Assembly: GCA_021798075.1 (NCBI GenBank)
Contig: JAJZYO010000054.1
Coordinates: forward strand, 1-9,392
DNA from: Actinomycetes bacterium
GTDB taxonomy: Bacteria; Actinomycetota; Acidimicrobiia; Acidimicrobiales; Palsa-688
Direction of reading: 5' to 3'
Length of the DNA: 9,392 nucleotides
Below are positions 1-6,496 of the stretch, piece after piece. The notes under the pieces were generated by a model, which did not search any database, had not been told where the DNA came from, and saw only the letters and a list, made by a program, of their open reading frames with translations. Within the stretch, counting starts at the first letter, position 1; each line of letters opens with the position of its first letter. Position numbers and translations under genes: made by a program.

Positions 1-1065
1 GTGATCCGCCGTGTGCTCCGCCATCGCGCGAAAGGTGGAAAACTTGCCCCCGACCACCGCGATGACGCCGGCGTCGCGGCCGCTGTCGATCACCGTAAAG
101 TCGCGCGTCACCCATCGGGACGGCAAGCCCCCCTCCGTGCGCGCAGGCTGGTACAGCGGGCGCACGCCGGTGAAGGCCCGCAGCACCCGCCAGCTTCCCA
201 TGGAAGGAAACATGGCGCGTCCCAACTCCATGAGGCGCAGAACCTCCCCGCGCGCCACCGCCGGCGGCTCGGGGTCCTGCTGGCGCACATCGGTCGTTCC
301 GAAGATGACCACCGACTGGTGGGGAACCAAGATGTCCCCGTCGCCCGGGGGAGCCAGCCGGTTCACCACCACCGGGGTGTGACGGTTCGCGAAGATCAGC
401 ATGAGCCCGCCGCCGAGCTGGAGCGGAATGGGGTCTCCGTAAAGCTCGGACACCTGACCCGCCCAGGGGCCCGCAGCATTTACCAGCAGGTCGCAGGCAA
501 TCTGCCGCCGGCCCCCCGGTCCCTCAACCTCCACCCCCACCACCCGGCCCGCGGCCATCGCCACCTTGTCGACGCGGGTGCGGGTAAGCACGACGCCGCC
601 GTGCTCGGCGATGTTTCGGCTCAGGAGATGCAGCAGGCGAAAGCCTTCGAGCACGGCGTCGGCCACGCGGAACACACGACGGAGGTCTTGGCGCACCTCC
701 GGCACGAGGCGCCGGAGCTGCCCGGGCGCCTCCTCTTGAACCGGCAAGCCCACCGCGCGGCATCCTGCCACCCACTCGTCGGCAAAGCCGGCGTCCTCCT
801 CGGCGCTTTCAATAAAATAGCCGCCGGTGTCCTCCACGGCCGAAGGCGCAATCCGACGGATAATTTGGTTTTCCTTCCAGCACTCGCGTGCCGCGGCCTG
901 GTCTCGCACCACGTAGCGGCCGCCGCTGTGCAGCAGTCCGTGAAAGCGGCCCGATGTGCCGCGCCCGAGGTCGCCTGCGTCGACCACCGTGACCGGCACG
1001 CCGCGCAACACCAAATCCCACGCCACGCCGAGGCCGGTGGCTCCAGCGCCCACCACCACCACCAC
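1..1065 (-). CDS. glpA: Anaerobic-type glycerol-3-phosphate dehydrogenase, FAD subunit A (partial, 3' end outside window)
   Basis: This enzyme oxidises sn-glycerol 3-phosphate to dihydroxyacetone phosphate using FAD, feeding electrons to the respiratory chain; GlpA types normally work with GlpB and GlpC at the membrane. Reading the minus strand gives 355 codons with no stop, open to the window edge; the family is about 540 residues, so roughly a third is missing. The N-terminus is a Rossmann FAD fold, GAGATG at residues 6-11. It is followed by GRFHGLLHSGGRY, close to the GlpA signature GRNHGLLHSGARY, then LLVNAAGPWAG, DILVP, IFGTTDVR, LRAFTGVRPL and VVGGKFSTFRAMAE, all in GlpA order. The GTG at 1065 is chosen because GGGGGAGG lies 7 nt upstream; the TTG two codons earlier is too close to that site. 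The gene is divergent from Enzyme I. The family call is firm. A GlpD-type or other FAD oxidoreductase is less likely because the HGLLHSG stretch is GlpA-like. Confidence 0.88.
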   Translation of the reverse strand, partial: MVVVVGAGATGLGVAWDLVLRGVPVTVVDAGDLGRGTSGRFHGLLHSGGRYVVRDQAAARECWKENQIIRRIAPSAVEDTGGYFIESAEEDAGFADEWVAGCRAVGLPVQEEAPGQLRRLVPEVRQDLRRVFRVADAVLEGFRLLHLLSRNIAEHGGVVLTRTRVDKVAMAAGRVVGVEVEGPGGRRQIACDLLVNAAGPWAGQVSELYGDPIPLQLGGGLMLIFANRHTPVVVNRLAPPGDGDILVPHQSVVIFGTTDVRQQDPEPPAVARGEVLRLMELGRAMFPSMGSWRVLRAFTGVRPLYQPARTEGGLPSRWVTRDFTVIDSGRDAGVIAVVGGKFSTFRAMAEHTADH

Positions 1066-1071
1066 AGGCAA

Positions 1072-1080
1072 CCCTCCCCC
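1072..1080 (-). promoter_or_regulatory. Ribosome binding site of glpA
   Basis: On the minus strand GGGGGAGGG precedes a run of five GTG codons. GGAGG ends 7 nt before the first GTG (1065), the usual distance, and this decides the start. The in-frame TTG at 1071 would begin only 1 nt after the motif. The frame is open further upstream, but without a comparable site. Confidence 0.7.
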
Positions 1081-1090
1081 AGATGCAGTA

Positions 1091-1125
1091 GAGAACCGGC
1101 AGCGCCCAAGCGCCTGCGGGTTCTC
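1091..1125 (-). other. Strong imperfect hairpin in the glpA 5' leader
   Basis: Arms 1091-1105 and 1110-1125 are complementary, with one mismatch and one bulged base around a 4-nt loop. The outer seven pairs, GAGAACC with GGTTCTC, are perfect. In the glpA transcript the stem ends about 10 nt before the Shine-Dalgarno sequence. There is no U-run on either strand, so it is not a simple intrinsic terminator. It could be an RNA element tuning glpA translation, or the outer arms could be a DNA operator. A smaller perfect hairpin, GGAGT-TGG-ACTCC, sits at 1150-1162. Confidence 0.45.
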
Positions 1126-1214
1126 CAGTTCTGTACCCGACGGTTCTATGGAGTTGGACTCCAGCCGCCACCGCTTCGCGGGTCGCCGGTGGGCGCCAGC
1201 CAGAAGTTGACCCA

Positions 1215-1243
1215 ATACTACCACATCTCGCGAAGCCGTTCAC
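1215..1243 (-). promoter_or_regulatory. Candidate glpA promoter (extended -10)
   Basis: On the minus strand TGGTAGTAT (1223-1215) forms an extended -10: TG, one base, then TAGTAT, 5 of 6 to TATAAT. A weak -35-like GTGAAC (1243-1238) lies 17 bp upstream. Transcription would start near 1208 and give a leader of about 143 nt that includes the hairpin at 1091-1125. The call rests on sequence match only. Confidence 0.35.
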
Positions 1244-1266
1244 CCAACCAGGCAGACGAGTACACT
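1239..1266 (+). promoter_or_regulatory. Candidate weak Enzyme I promoter
   Basis: TTCACC (1239-1244) and TACACT (1261-1266), 16 bp apart, are each 4 of 6 to consensus. They would start transcription near 1273, giving a leader of about 24 nt that keeps the GGAGGTG site. The -35 element overlaps the candidate -35 of the divergent glpA promoter, so the two could compete for polymerase. In GC-rich DNA such matches also arise by chance. Confidence 0.25.
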
Positions 1267-1284
1267 GAAAAGTCGTACGCCAGT

Positions 1285-1291
1285 GGAGGTG
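1285..1291 (+). promoter_or_regulatory. Ribosome binding site fixing the Enzyme I start at GTG 1297
   Basis: GGAGGTG lies with its GGAGG core 7 nt before GTG 1297 and 19 nt before the in-frame ATG at 1309. The GTG is therefore the better start. The frame stays open upstream through the glpA antisense, but nothing there looks like a start with a site of this quality. Confidence 0.75.
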
Positions 1292-1296
1292 AAACA

Positions 1297-2883
1297 GTGG
1301 ACCAACCCATGAACATACAAGGAACCGGGATTGCCCCCGGCCAAGCGGCGGGCCCTTTGGCCCGCCCGAGCATCGGCGCGCTCTCCGCGGAGGACGCCGC
1401 ACCAAGCCTCGATGAGGCGCGCGCCAAGGTGGTTGACCAATTGGAGCAATTGGCCCGCGGCGCAGGAGACGCGAGTCACGCGGACATCGTGCGAGCCCAG
1501 TGCGCCATGCTCGCGGACCCCGAGTGGGAAGGCGCGATCCGGGCACGCATGGCCGACGGCACCCCCGCGGCCGCCGCCGTGGAGGAGACCGGCAGCACCT
1601 TTGCCGCCGCGCTCGCGTCTCTCGATGACGAGTATCTGCGGGCGCGAGCGGAGGACATCCGGGAAGTGGCGCACCTCTGGGCGCGCGCGCTCTTGGGCGC
1701 GGCGGCCTCGAAGCCGCCGCCAGGGTCGGTGGTGGCCCAGGACCACCTGACGGTGAGCGACCTCTTGGCCGGGGCGCATGCGGCCGCCTACGTCGTGCGG
1801 GAGGGCAGCGCCACCATGCACGCGGCGCTCATTGCACAGAACCTGGCGATTCCGGTGGTGGTGACAGACGCGTCACCGCTGGCGGAGGTGCCCAGCGGCA
1901 CGATGGTCTACGTCGATGGCGACAGCGGCCGAGTGACGGTGGGCGCCGCCAGCCCGACCGGACAGCGCCGCGCGCGGATTCGCCAGGAGCCCGTCACCTG
2001 GTCTGACGGCCGCGTGATCGAGGTGCGCGCCAACATCGGCAGCGCCCGGGAGGCTCGGGCGGCCCAGGAGCAAGGGGCCGACGGCGTGGGGCTGTTTCGC
2101 ACCGAGCTGTTCTTCGAGGCGTCGGGCGGCATCCCTTCTCTTGAAGACCAGATCGCGGAGTACCAGGCGGCCGTCCGCCATGTCGGCGGACCCACCTGCT
2201 TTCGGACCTTTGACCTCGGCGCCGACAAGCCGCTCGCGGGCTTGACGCCGGAGGCCGAGGACAACCCGGCCCTGGGGCAGCGCGGCATGCGCCTCTACGC
2301 GTCCCACGAGGCCGTGTTCCGGGACCAGTTGGCGGCCCTCCGTGCGGCGGCGGCGGCCGGGCCGGTCGAAGTCATGTTCCCGATGGTCAGCACGCTCGCC
2401 GACTGGCGCTACTGCCGCGACGCCTTGAGCTCCATGGCCACCGGCGCCCCCCCTCGGGCGGTCGGCGTCATGATGGAAGTGCCCAGCCTGCTCTTTCTGA
2501 TTCCCGAGCTGGCCCGGGCGGGGGTTGATTTCCTCTCGTTTGGCACCAACGACCTGACCCAATACCTGAACGCGGTGGACCGCGGCCAGGGGGGACTCAC
2601 CCGATCCGTGAGTCCGCTGGCGGTGGCGCGAGCCGTGGCGCACGCGGCGGGACAAGCTCGTGCGCACCACCTCCGCCTAGCCGTCTGTGGGAGTTTGGCG
2701 GCCCAGCCCGGGTGGGCGACCCTCTTTGCCGCGCTGGGGGTGGACGAGTTGAGCGTCCCCGTGCCGCGCATCCCGGTCGTCAAGGCGGCCCTGGCCAGCC
2801 GATCCACTTCGGGCGCCAACCTGCTCACGGCTCTCGACGCACACAGCGACGAGCAATTTTTGGAGCTACTTGATCCCCTCTGA
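1297..2883 (+). CDS. ptsI: PTS Enzyme I (phosphoenolpyruvate-protein phosphotransferase), short and divergent
   Basis: Enzyme I takes phosphate from phosphoenolpyruvate onto a histidine and passes it to HPr (or a DhaM-type partner) in the cytoplasm. The protein is 528 aa against about 570-575 for typical EI. It begins with a swivel-domain strand, GTGIAPGQA. The HPr-binding helical region follows, then the phosphohistidine loop with His175 (E. coli His189). The PEP-binding TIM barrel comes next: GLFRTE with Arg268, FRTFDLGADK, NPALGQRGMR, VMMEVPS with Glu394, GTNDLTQY with Asn418, AVDRG, and CGS with the acid Cys464 (E. coli Cys502). All catalytic positions checked are kept. The phosphohistidine loop reads GSATMHAALIAQ where most family members have GGxTSHxAIxAR. 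No HPr or EIIA gene is in the window. The divergent glpA raises the possibility of a dihydroxyacetone-kinase phosphorelay, but a general-purpose EI is equally possible. No terminator is visible after the stop. Confidence 0.9.
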   Translation: MDQPMNIQGTGIAPGQAAGPLARPSIGALSAEDAAPSLDEARAKVVDQLEQLARGAGDASHADIVRAQCAMLADPEWEGAIRARMADGTPAAAAVEETGSTFAAALASLDDEYLRARAEDIREVAHLWARALLGAAASKPPPGSVVAQDHLTVSDLLAGAHAAAYVVREGSATMHAALIAQNLAIPVVVTDASPLAEVPSGTMVYVDGDSGRVTVGAASPTGQRRARIRQEPVTWSDGRVIEVRANIGSAREARAAQEQGADGVGLFRTELFFEASGGIPSLEDQIAEYQAAVRHVGGPTCFRTFDLGADKPLAGLTPEAEDNPALGQRGMRLYASHEAVFRDQLAALRAAAAAGPVEVMFPMVSTLADWRYCRDALSSMATGAPPRAVGVMMEVPSLLFLIPELARAGVDFLSFGTNDLTQYLNAVDRGQGGLTRSVSPLAVARAVAHAAGQARAHHLRLAVCGSLAAQPGWATLFAALGVDELSVPVPRIPVVKAALASRSTSGANLLTALDAHSDEQFLELLDPL

Positions 2884-2905
2884 CCCCGACGCGGTGCGAA
2901 GAGCC

Positions 2906-2933
2906 GTGACATCGCGCCCGGATCCCTTATAAT
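2906..2933 (+). promoter_or_regulatory. Sigma-70-type promoter of the GntR regulator/catabolic operon, likely leaderless
   Basis: GTGACA (2906-2911, 5 of 6 to TTGACA) and a perfect TATAAT (2928-2933) are separated by 16 bp. The -10 ends 7 nt before the A of the regulator's ATG at 2941, so the predicted first transcribed base is at or within a base or two of the start codon. No Shine-Dalgarno sequence precedes the ATG, which agrees with a leaderless transcript. This is the best promoter match in the window. Confidence 0.7.
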
Positions 2934-2946
2934 CATTGGCATGGAT
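2932..2946 (+). promoter_or_regulatory. Possible operator overlapping the operon promoter
   Basis: The 15 bp have interrupted dyad symmetry, ATC-nn-TG-n-CA-nn-GAT, centred on 2939; five of seven base pairs match. They overlap the -10 and the predicted start point, where binding by the encoded GntR-family dimer would repress its own operon. A second, outer pair, CTTAT (2926-2930) and ATAAG (2945-2949), is nearly concentric. FadR-family operators vary, so this is inference from position and symmetry. Confidence 0.25.
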
Positions 2947-3690
2947 AAGTCTTTCACCCCGCATCGGCGCGACGGCACGGCCGTGGCGACCCGGCTCGCC
3001 GCCGAGATCCACGATCGCATTGGCGTTGAGGGCTTGGCGGCCGGAGACTTCCTGGGCCGCGAGCGGGATCTGGTGGCTTGGAGTGGCCGGAGCCGGGGCA
3101 CGGTGCGCGAAGCGTTGCGTGTGCTGTCTGAGCAGGGGCTGATTGTTACCCGGCCCGGACCGGCGGGCGGCGTGTTCGTGTCCGCCCCCGGCCCTGGCGG
3201 CGTCGTCAAGTCCCTGGGCATCCTGCTGACATCCACTCCGGTGTCGCTGGCGGCGCTGCTCGAAGCGCGCACGGAGATCGAGGCGGCGGCGGTGGCGCTG
3301 GCAGCTGTGCGCCGCACCGCTGGCGATGTGGCCGCGCTGGGGGAGTCCTGCGATCGCTTTGCGGAATTCTCCACGGCCCGGGACCATCGGCGCGAGGTGG
3401 AGGAGAATCTCCTGTTCCACAGCGCCATGGTGGCGGCCAGCGGCAATCCCGTGCTGGCGGCGCTGTACGCCGCCCTGCACGACTTGGTGCGCCGGTCCAC
3501 GATGGAGCCCGCCTACGGACCCGAGGCGGCCGCCGGCGTGCTGGCCGCTCATCGGCGTATTCTGGCGGCCGTGGAGCAAGGAGATGCCGCCGCGGCCGTG
3601 CGGCGGCTCCGGCGGCATCTCGATGCGTTCTTGGCCTATCTCCGCGAGAGCAACCAGTATGACCCGATGCAGCGGCGCTTTCGCCTGTGA
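2941..3690 (+). CDS. GntR-family (FadR subfamily, FCD domain) transcriptional regulator
   Basis: This is a DNA-binding repressor or activator of the FadR branch of GntR proteins, 249 aa, the usual length. Residues about 14-80 form the winged helix: VATRLAAEIHDRI, then a recognition region around residues 44-64 (GRSRGTVREALRVLSEQGLI) and the wing ending GGVFVSAP. Residues about 90-235 form the all-helical FCD ligand domain. Its metal-site ligands can be placed at Asn156, His160, His204 and His226, matching the Asp/Asn-His-His-His pattern of metal-binding FCD proteins. Such domains usually sense small carboxylic acids or acyl-CoAs. It lies directly ahead of the acyl-CoA genes in the same direction, with 59 nt between, so it most likely controls that operon and itself. 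The effector cannot be read from the sequence. The ATG is used without a ribosome binding site. Confidence 0.9.
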   Translation: MDKSFTPHRRDGTAVATRLAAEIHDRIGVEGLAAGDFLGRERDLVAWSGRSRGTVREALRVLSEQGLIVTRPGPAGGVFVSAPGPGGVVKSLGILLTSTPVSLAALLEARTEIEAAAVALAAVRRTAGDVAALGESCDRFAEFSTARDHRREVEENLLFHSAMVAASGNPVLAALYAALHDLVRRSTMEPAYGPEAAAGVLAAHRRILAAVEQGDAAAAVRRLRRHLDAFLAYLRESNQYDPMQRRFRL

Positions 3691-3749
3691 GCGCGGCCCC
3701 CGTCCATCGGCGCCAGGCGACACGATGCAAGACGACAAGGAGGACCCGC

Positions 3750-4883
3750 ATGACGCCCGAACACGAGGCCGTATACCAGGCCGCACTGCAATTCACCCGC
3801 CGCGTCGTAGAACCTGTCGCCGAAGCCATGGACCGGGATGATGCGCTGCCGCGCACCGCATGGGATGAGGCGGCGTCGCTAGGATACATGGGGGCGGGGG
3901 TGCCGGAGCGGTACGGCGGGTCCGGGGGCGATCTGCTCACCAGCGCGCTGGTCGCGCGCGCCCTGTCGCACGCGTCCCCCGCCTTTGCCCTGTCGTACGG
4001 AGCGCACCTGAATCTTTGCACGCACGCCATTTGGCACAATGGCACCGAGGCCCAGCGCACACGCTACCTGCCCCCCCTGGCCCGGGGCTCCCTGATTGGG
4101 GCGCTGGCCCTAACCGAGCCCGAGGCCGGCTCGGACGCGACCGGCATACACACCACGGCCCGCGCCGACGGCAGCGGATACCGCCTCCGCGGCAGCAAGA
4201 CGTTTATCACCAACGCCCCCGTCGCGGGTCTGTGGGTGGTTTACGCCAAAACCGCTCCTGAGGCCGGCGGCCAGGGCATCAGCGCGTTCATCGTGGAGCG
4301 GGACTGGGCCGGCGTGAGCACCGGCCCGCCCTTCGCCAAGCTGGGAATGCGCGGGTCGCCCACCGGCGCCGTATTTTTCGACGATGTCTACGTCCCCCGA
4401 GAAAACGTGCTGGGTGAGGAAAACCAGGGGGTGCGGCTCATGATGCGCGGCCTGGACCGGGAACGAGCCTTCTACGCCCTCGCCGGGGTCGGCATTGCCG
4501 AGGAGTCCCTCGAGCGAGCCCTCGCCCATGCCCAGTCTCGCCGCCAGTTCGGCCAGCGTCTGGTCGAATTTGAGCTGGTGGCCGCCAAACTGGCCGACAT
4601 GTACGTCCAGACACGGGCGGCGCACCTGATGGCCCTGGATGCCATCACTCAGCTAGAGGCCGGGCACCGCGCCAGTCGCGAAGCGGCGGCCGCGTTGCTG
4701 GCGGCTGGTCAGGCCGCTCGATTCGCCGCGGATGAAGCGGTCCAGATCCTTGGGGGATCCGGATTTCTGGCCGGCTCCGTGGTCGAACGTCTGTACCGCG
4801 ACGCCAAGCTATTCGACATCGGCGCGGGCACGAAGGAAATTCGCCGCCTTCTCCTGGCCCGGGAGCTAGCCGGCACGCGCTGA
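3750..4883 (+). CDS. Acyl-CoA dehydrogenase, isovaleryl-CoA dehydrogenase-like
   Basis: This flavoenzyme introduces an alpha,beta double bond into an acyl-CoA and passes electrons to ETF. It has 377 aa, normal for the family. Visible motifs are the FAD/substrate loop LALTEPEAGSDA (residues 119-130), GSKTFITNAP, AKLGMRGSPTGAVFFDDVYVP, RRQFGQ and QILGGSGF. The usual catalytic glutamate of the C-terminal YEGT motif is absent; here it is IGAGTKEIRR (residues 357-366). Instead GLDRER supplies Glu238, the position used by isovaleryl-CoA dehydrogenase (GLDLER in human IVD, which also ends IGAGTSEVRR). This favours a 3-methyl-branched substrate such as isovaleryl-CoA, or a related isoprenoid acyl-CoA such as citronellyl-CoA. 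ATG 3750 is chosen because AAGGAGG precedes it by 6 nt; the open frame back to 3687 has no such site. No promoter is seen in the 59-nt gap after the regulator, so the two are probably co-transcribed. Confidence 0.9.
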   Translation: MTPEHEAVYQAALQFTRRVVEPVAEAMDRDDALPRTAWDEAASLGYMGAGVPERYGGSGGDLLTSALVARALSHASPAFALSYGAHLNLCTHAIWHNGTEAQRTRYLPPLARGSLIGALALTEPEAGSDATGIHTTARADGSGYRLRGSKTFITNAPVAGLWVVYAKTAPEAGGQGISAFIVERDWAGVSTGPPFAKLGMRGSPTGAVFFDDVYVPRENVLGEENQGVRLMMRGLDRERAFYALAGVGIAEESLERALAHAQSRRQFGQRLVEFELVAAKLADMYVQTRAAHLMALDAITQLEAGHRASREAAAALLAAGQAARFAADEAVQILGGSGFLAGSVVERLYRDAKLFDIGAGTKEIRRLLLARELAGTR

Positions 4884-4915
4884 GCAGCCCAAAACGCGAA
4901 AAAGGAGATGGATTG

Positions 4916-6496
4916 ATGCCCCACCCCACCGATCTGGAACTCAACCTGCTCCGCCGGTTCAATGTGGGTGACCTGCTGCAGCGAAGTGCGCGCCGGGTGC
5001 CAACAGCCGTCGCGCTCCGGTTCGACGGGCGCGACGTCCGCTACGACGAGCTGGCCGACATGGCCGCGCGCGTCAGCCGCGCTCTGCTGCAGGCCGGTGT
5101 CGGCCCCCAGGACGTCGTGGCCGCCCTGGGCCTCAACTCACCGGAATATGTGGCGCTCTGGTTCGGTGCCGCCAGCATCGGGGCGGTGCTGCTGCCGCTG
5201 AACGCCCTACTCCGCGGCCGCGAGCTCACGGGGGCGCTTGCCCGCGCCCGGGCGCGGGCTCTGATGGTGGACGGCGCCTTGTGGCCTCTGCTGGCCGGAG
5301 AGTCCGACTCGCTCGATGGCATCCCGGTCCGGTGGTTTGTCGGCGATCCCTCCGCCACCCCGCCAAGATTCACCCCCATGGGCAAGGCGCTGGCCGCGGC
5401 GGATGGCGGGTGCCCAGCGGTCATGGTCCCCAGTGAGTCGCCTTGCACGCTGCTGTTCACCAGCGGGACGGAGGCTCAGCCCAAGGGGGTTGTGGGCACG
5501 CACCTGAACTGGCATGCCGCGCTGCTCTCTGCGCTGTCCGACCTGGAAATCGGCCGGCGGCAGCGGATGCTGCTGGCGCTGCCGCTTTTCCATGTGGCGG
5601 GTTTGTACGTAATGCTCGCCACGATGGCCACCGGGGCCACCGGCATCCTGGTGCGGCGCATCGAGCCCACTGCCGTGCTGGACGCCATCGAGCAGGAGCG
5701 GGCAAGCTACCTGGTCCTGCCGGCGACCGCCTACGTGGGGCTGCTTGCGCAGCCCAACCTGGAGCGGCGCGACCTCAGTTCGCTTGCGCGCGCCATCGTG
5801 TTCCAGTATCTTCCTGGCTCCGCCATACGGCGCCTGCGAAAATTGGCTCCTCAGGTGGAGTGGATGGGCTACTGGGGTCAGTCGGAGCTGACGCCGCTCG
5901 GGGCCAGCACGTGGTCGGCCGAGGTTTTTGACCGCGCCACCCGGCCAGACCCCATCGGCCACCCACACCTGCCGCTGGAGGTCCGCCTGGTAGACGAGGA
6001 CGACCGGAACGTCCCACCGGGCCAGGTGGGCGAGGTGGTGGTCCGGGGCCCGGCCGTCATGGCTGGCTACTTTGAGGACCCCGAAGGCACCGCCCACACA
6101 TTTCGCGGGGGCTGGCACCACACGGGAGACCTGGCCGCCGCCGACGACGACGGATTTCTCTACTTCGTGGACCGCCGGAAGGACATCATCAAAAGCGGCG
6201 GGGAAAACGTGTCGTCCCAGGAAGTTGAAGAAGTGGTGGCCCGGCATCCCGGTGTCGAGGCGGTCAGCGTCATCGGCCTGCCTGACCCGTATTGGGTGGA
6301 AGCCGTGGTGGCGGTGGTGGTGGCGGCGCCCGGTCACCCTGGCGACCTCGGCCCCTCGATTCTCGAGCACTGCCGGCGGGAGCTGGCTTCGTTCAAGGTG
6401 CCCAAGCAGGTCCATGTCGTCGACGAGCTGCCCAAAAGCCCGGCGGGGAAGGTGCTGAAGCGTGTGCTGCAGCAGCGCTTTGGGGGTGCCGAGTGA
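4916..6496 (+). CDS. AMP-forming acyl-CoA ligase (ANL superfamily)
   Basis: This enzyme activates a free carboxylic acid to its CoA thioester through an acyl-AMP intermediate, using ATP. It has 526 aa with the complete motif set: P-loop LLFTSGTEAQPKGV (Thr182-Lys190 core), A5-type YWGQSE (residues 319-324), HHTGDL with Asp405, hinge DRRKDIIKSGGENVSSQEVE (Lys422-Asp423), and the adenylation lysine Lys512 in SPAGKVLKRVL. Motifs alone do not give the acid; the neighbours suggest a branched short- or medium-chain or isoprenoid acid, as for the terpene-pathway ligase AtuH. ATG 4916 lies 8 nt after GGAG; a TTG one codon earlier is an alternative start. It follows the dehydrogenase by 32 nt and its stop overlaps the hydratase start (GTGA). 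Its presence implies the pathway begins from a free acid rather than only from a transaminated amino acid. Confidence 0.9.
   Translation: MPHPTDLELNLLRRFNVGDLLQRSARRVPTAVALRFDGRDVRYDELADMAARVSRALLQAGVGPQDVVAALGLNSPEYVALWFGAASIGAVLLPLNALLRGRELTGALARARARALMVDGALWPLLAGESDSLDGIPVRWFVGDPSATPPRFTPMGKALAAADGGCPAVMVPSESPCTLLFTSGTEAQPKGVVGTHLNWHAALLSALSDLEIGRRQRMLLALPLFHVAGLYVMLATMATGATGILVRRIEPTAVLDAIEQERASYLVLPATAYVGLLAQPNLERRDLSSLARAIVFQYLPGSAIRRLRKLAPQVEWMGYWGQSELTPLGASTWSAEVFDRATRPDPIGHPHLPLEVRLVDEDDRNVPPGQVGEVVVRGPAVMAGYFEDPEGTAHTFRGGWHHTGDLAAADDDGFLYFVDRRKDIIKSGGENVSSQEVEEVVARHPGVEAVSVIGLPDPYWVEAVVAVVVAAPGHPGDLGPSILEHCRRELASFKVPKQVHVVDELPKSPAGKVLKRVLQQRFGGAE

Noticed and set aside
1091..1125. 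Hairpin as an intrinsic terminator
   Set aside because: No run of T follows on either strand, and it sits in a promoter-containing divergent region rather than after a gene.
1..1296. Plus-strand open frame fused in frame to Enzyme I, suggesting a 960-aa fusion protein
   Set aside because: It is the antisense of glpA plus the intergenic region. Its translation has no recognisable domain, and Enzyme I has its own GTG start with GGAGGTG at the right distance.
809..1546. Minus-strand open frame covering the glpA start and the beginning of Enzyme I
   Set aside because: It is out of frame with the GlpA reading, contains a glycine run from the shifted GTG repeat, and lacks FAD-binding motifs.
2884..2940. 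Terminator between Enzyme I and the regulator
   Set aside because: No stable stem with a T-run was found in these 57 bases; they are explained by the promoter, and some read-through from Enzyme I remains possible.
2409..3500. Minus-strand open frame of 363 codons across the Enzyme I end and the regulator
   Set aside because: It would run through the promoter and two recognised genes. Its composition (Ser/Arg/Ala-rich) is typical of antisense translation.
3687..3749. Earlier start for the acyl-CoA dehydrogenase, overlapping the regulator stop
   Set aside because: There is no ribosome binding site at 3687, whereas AAGGAGG stands 6 nt before ATG 3750. The extra residues do not match the family N-terminus.
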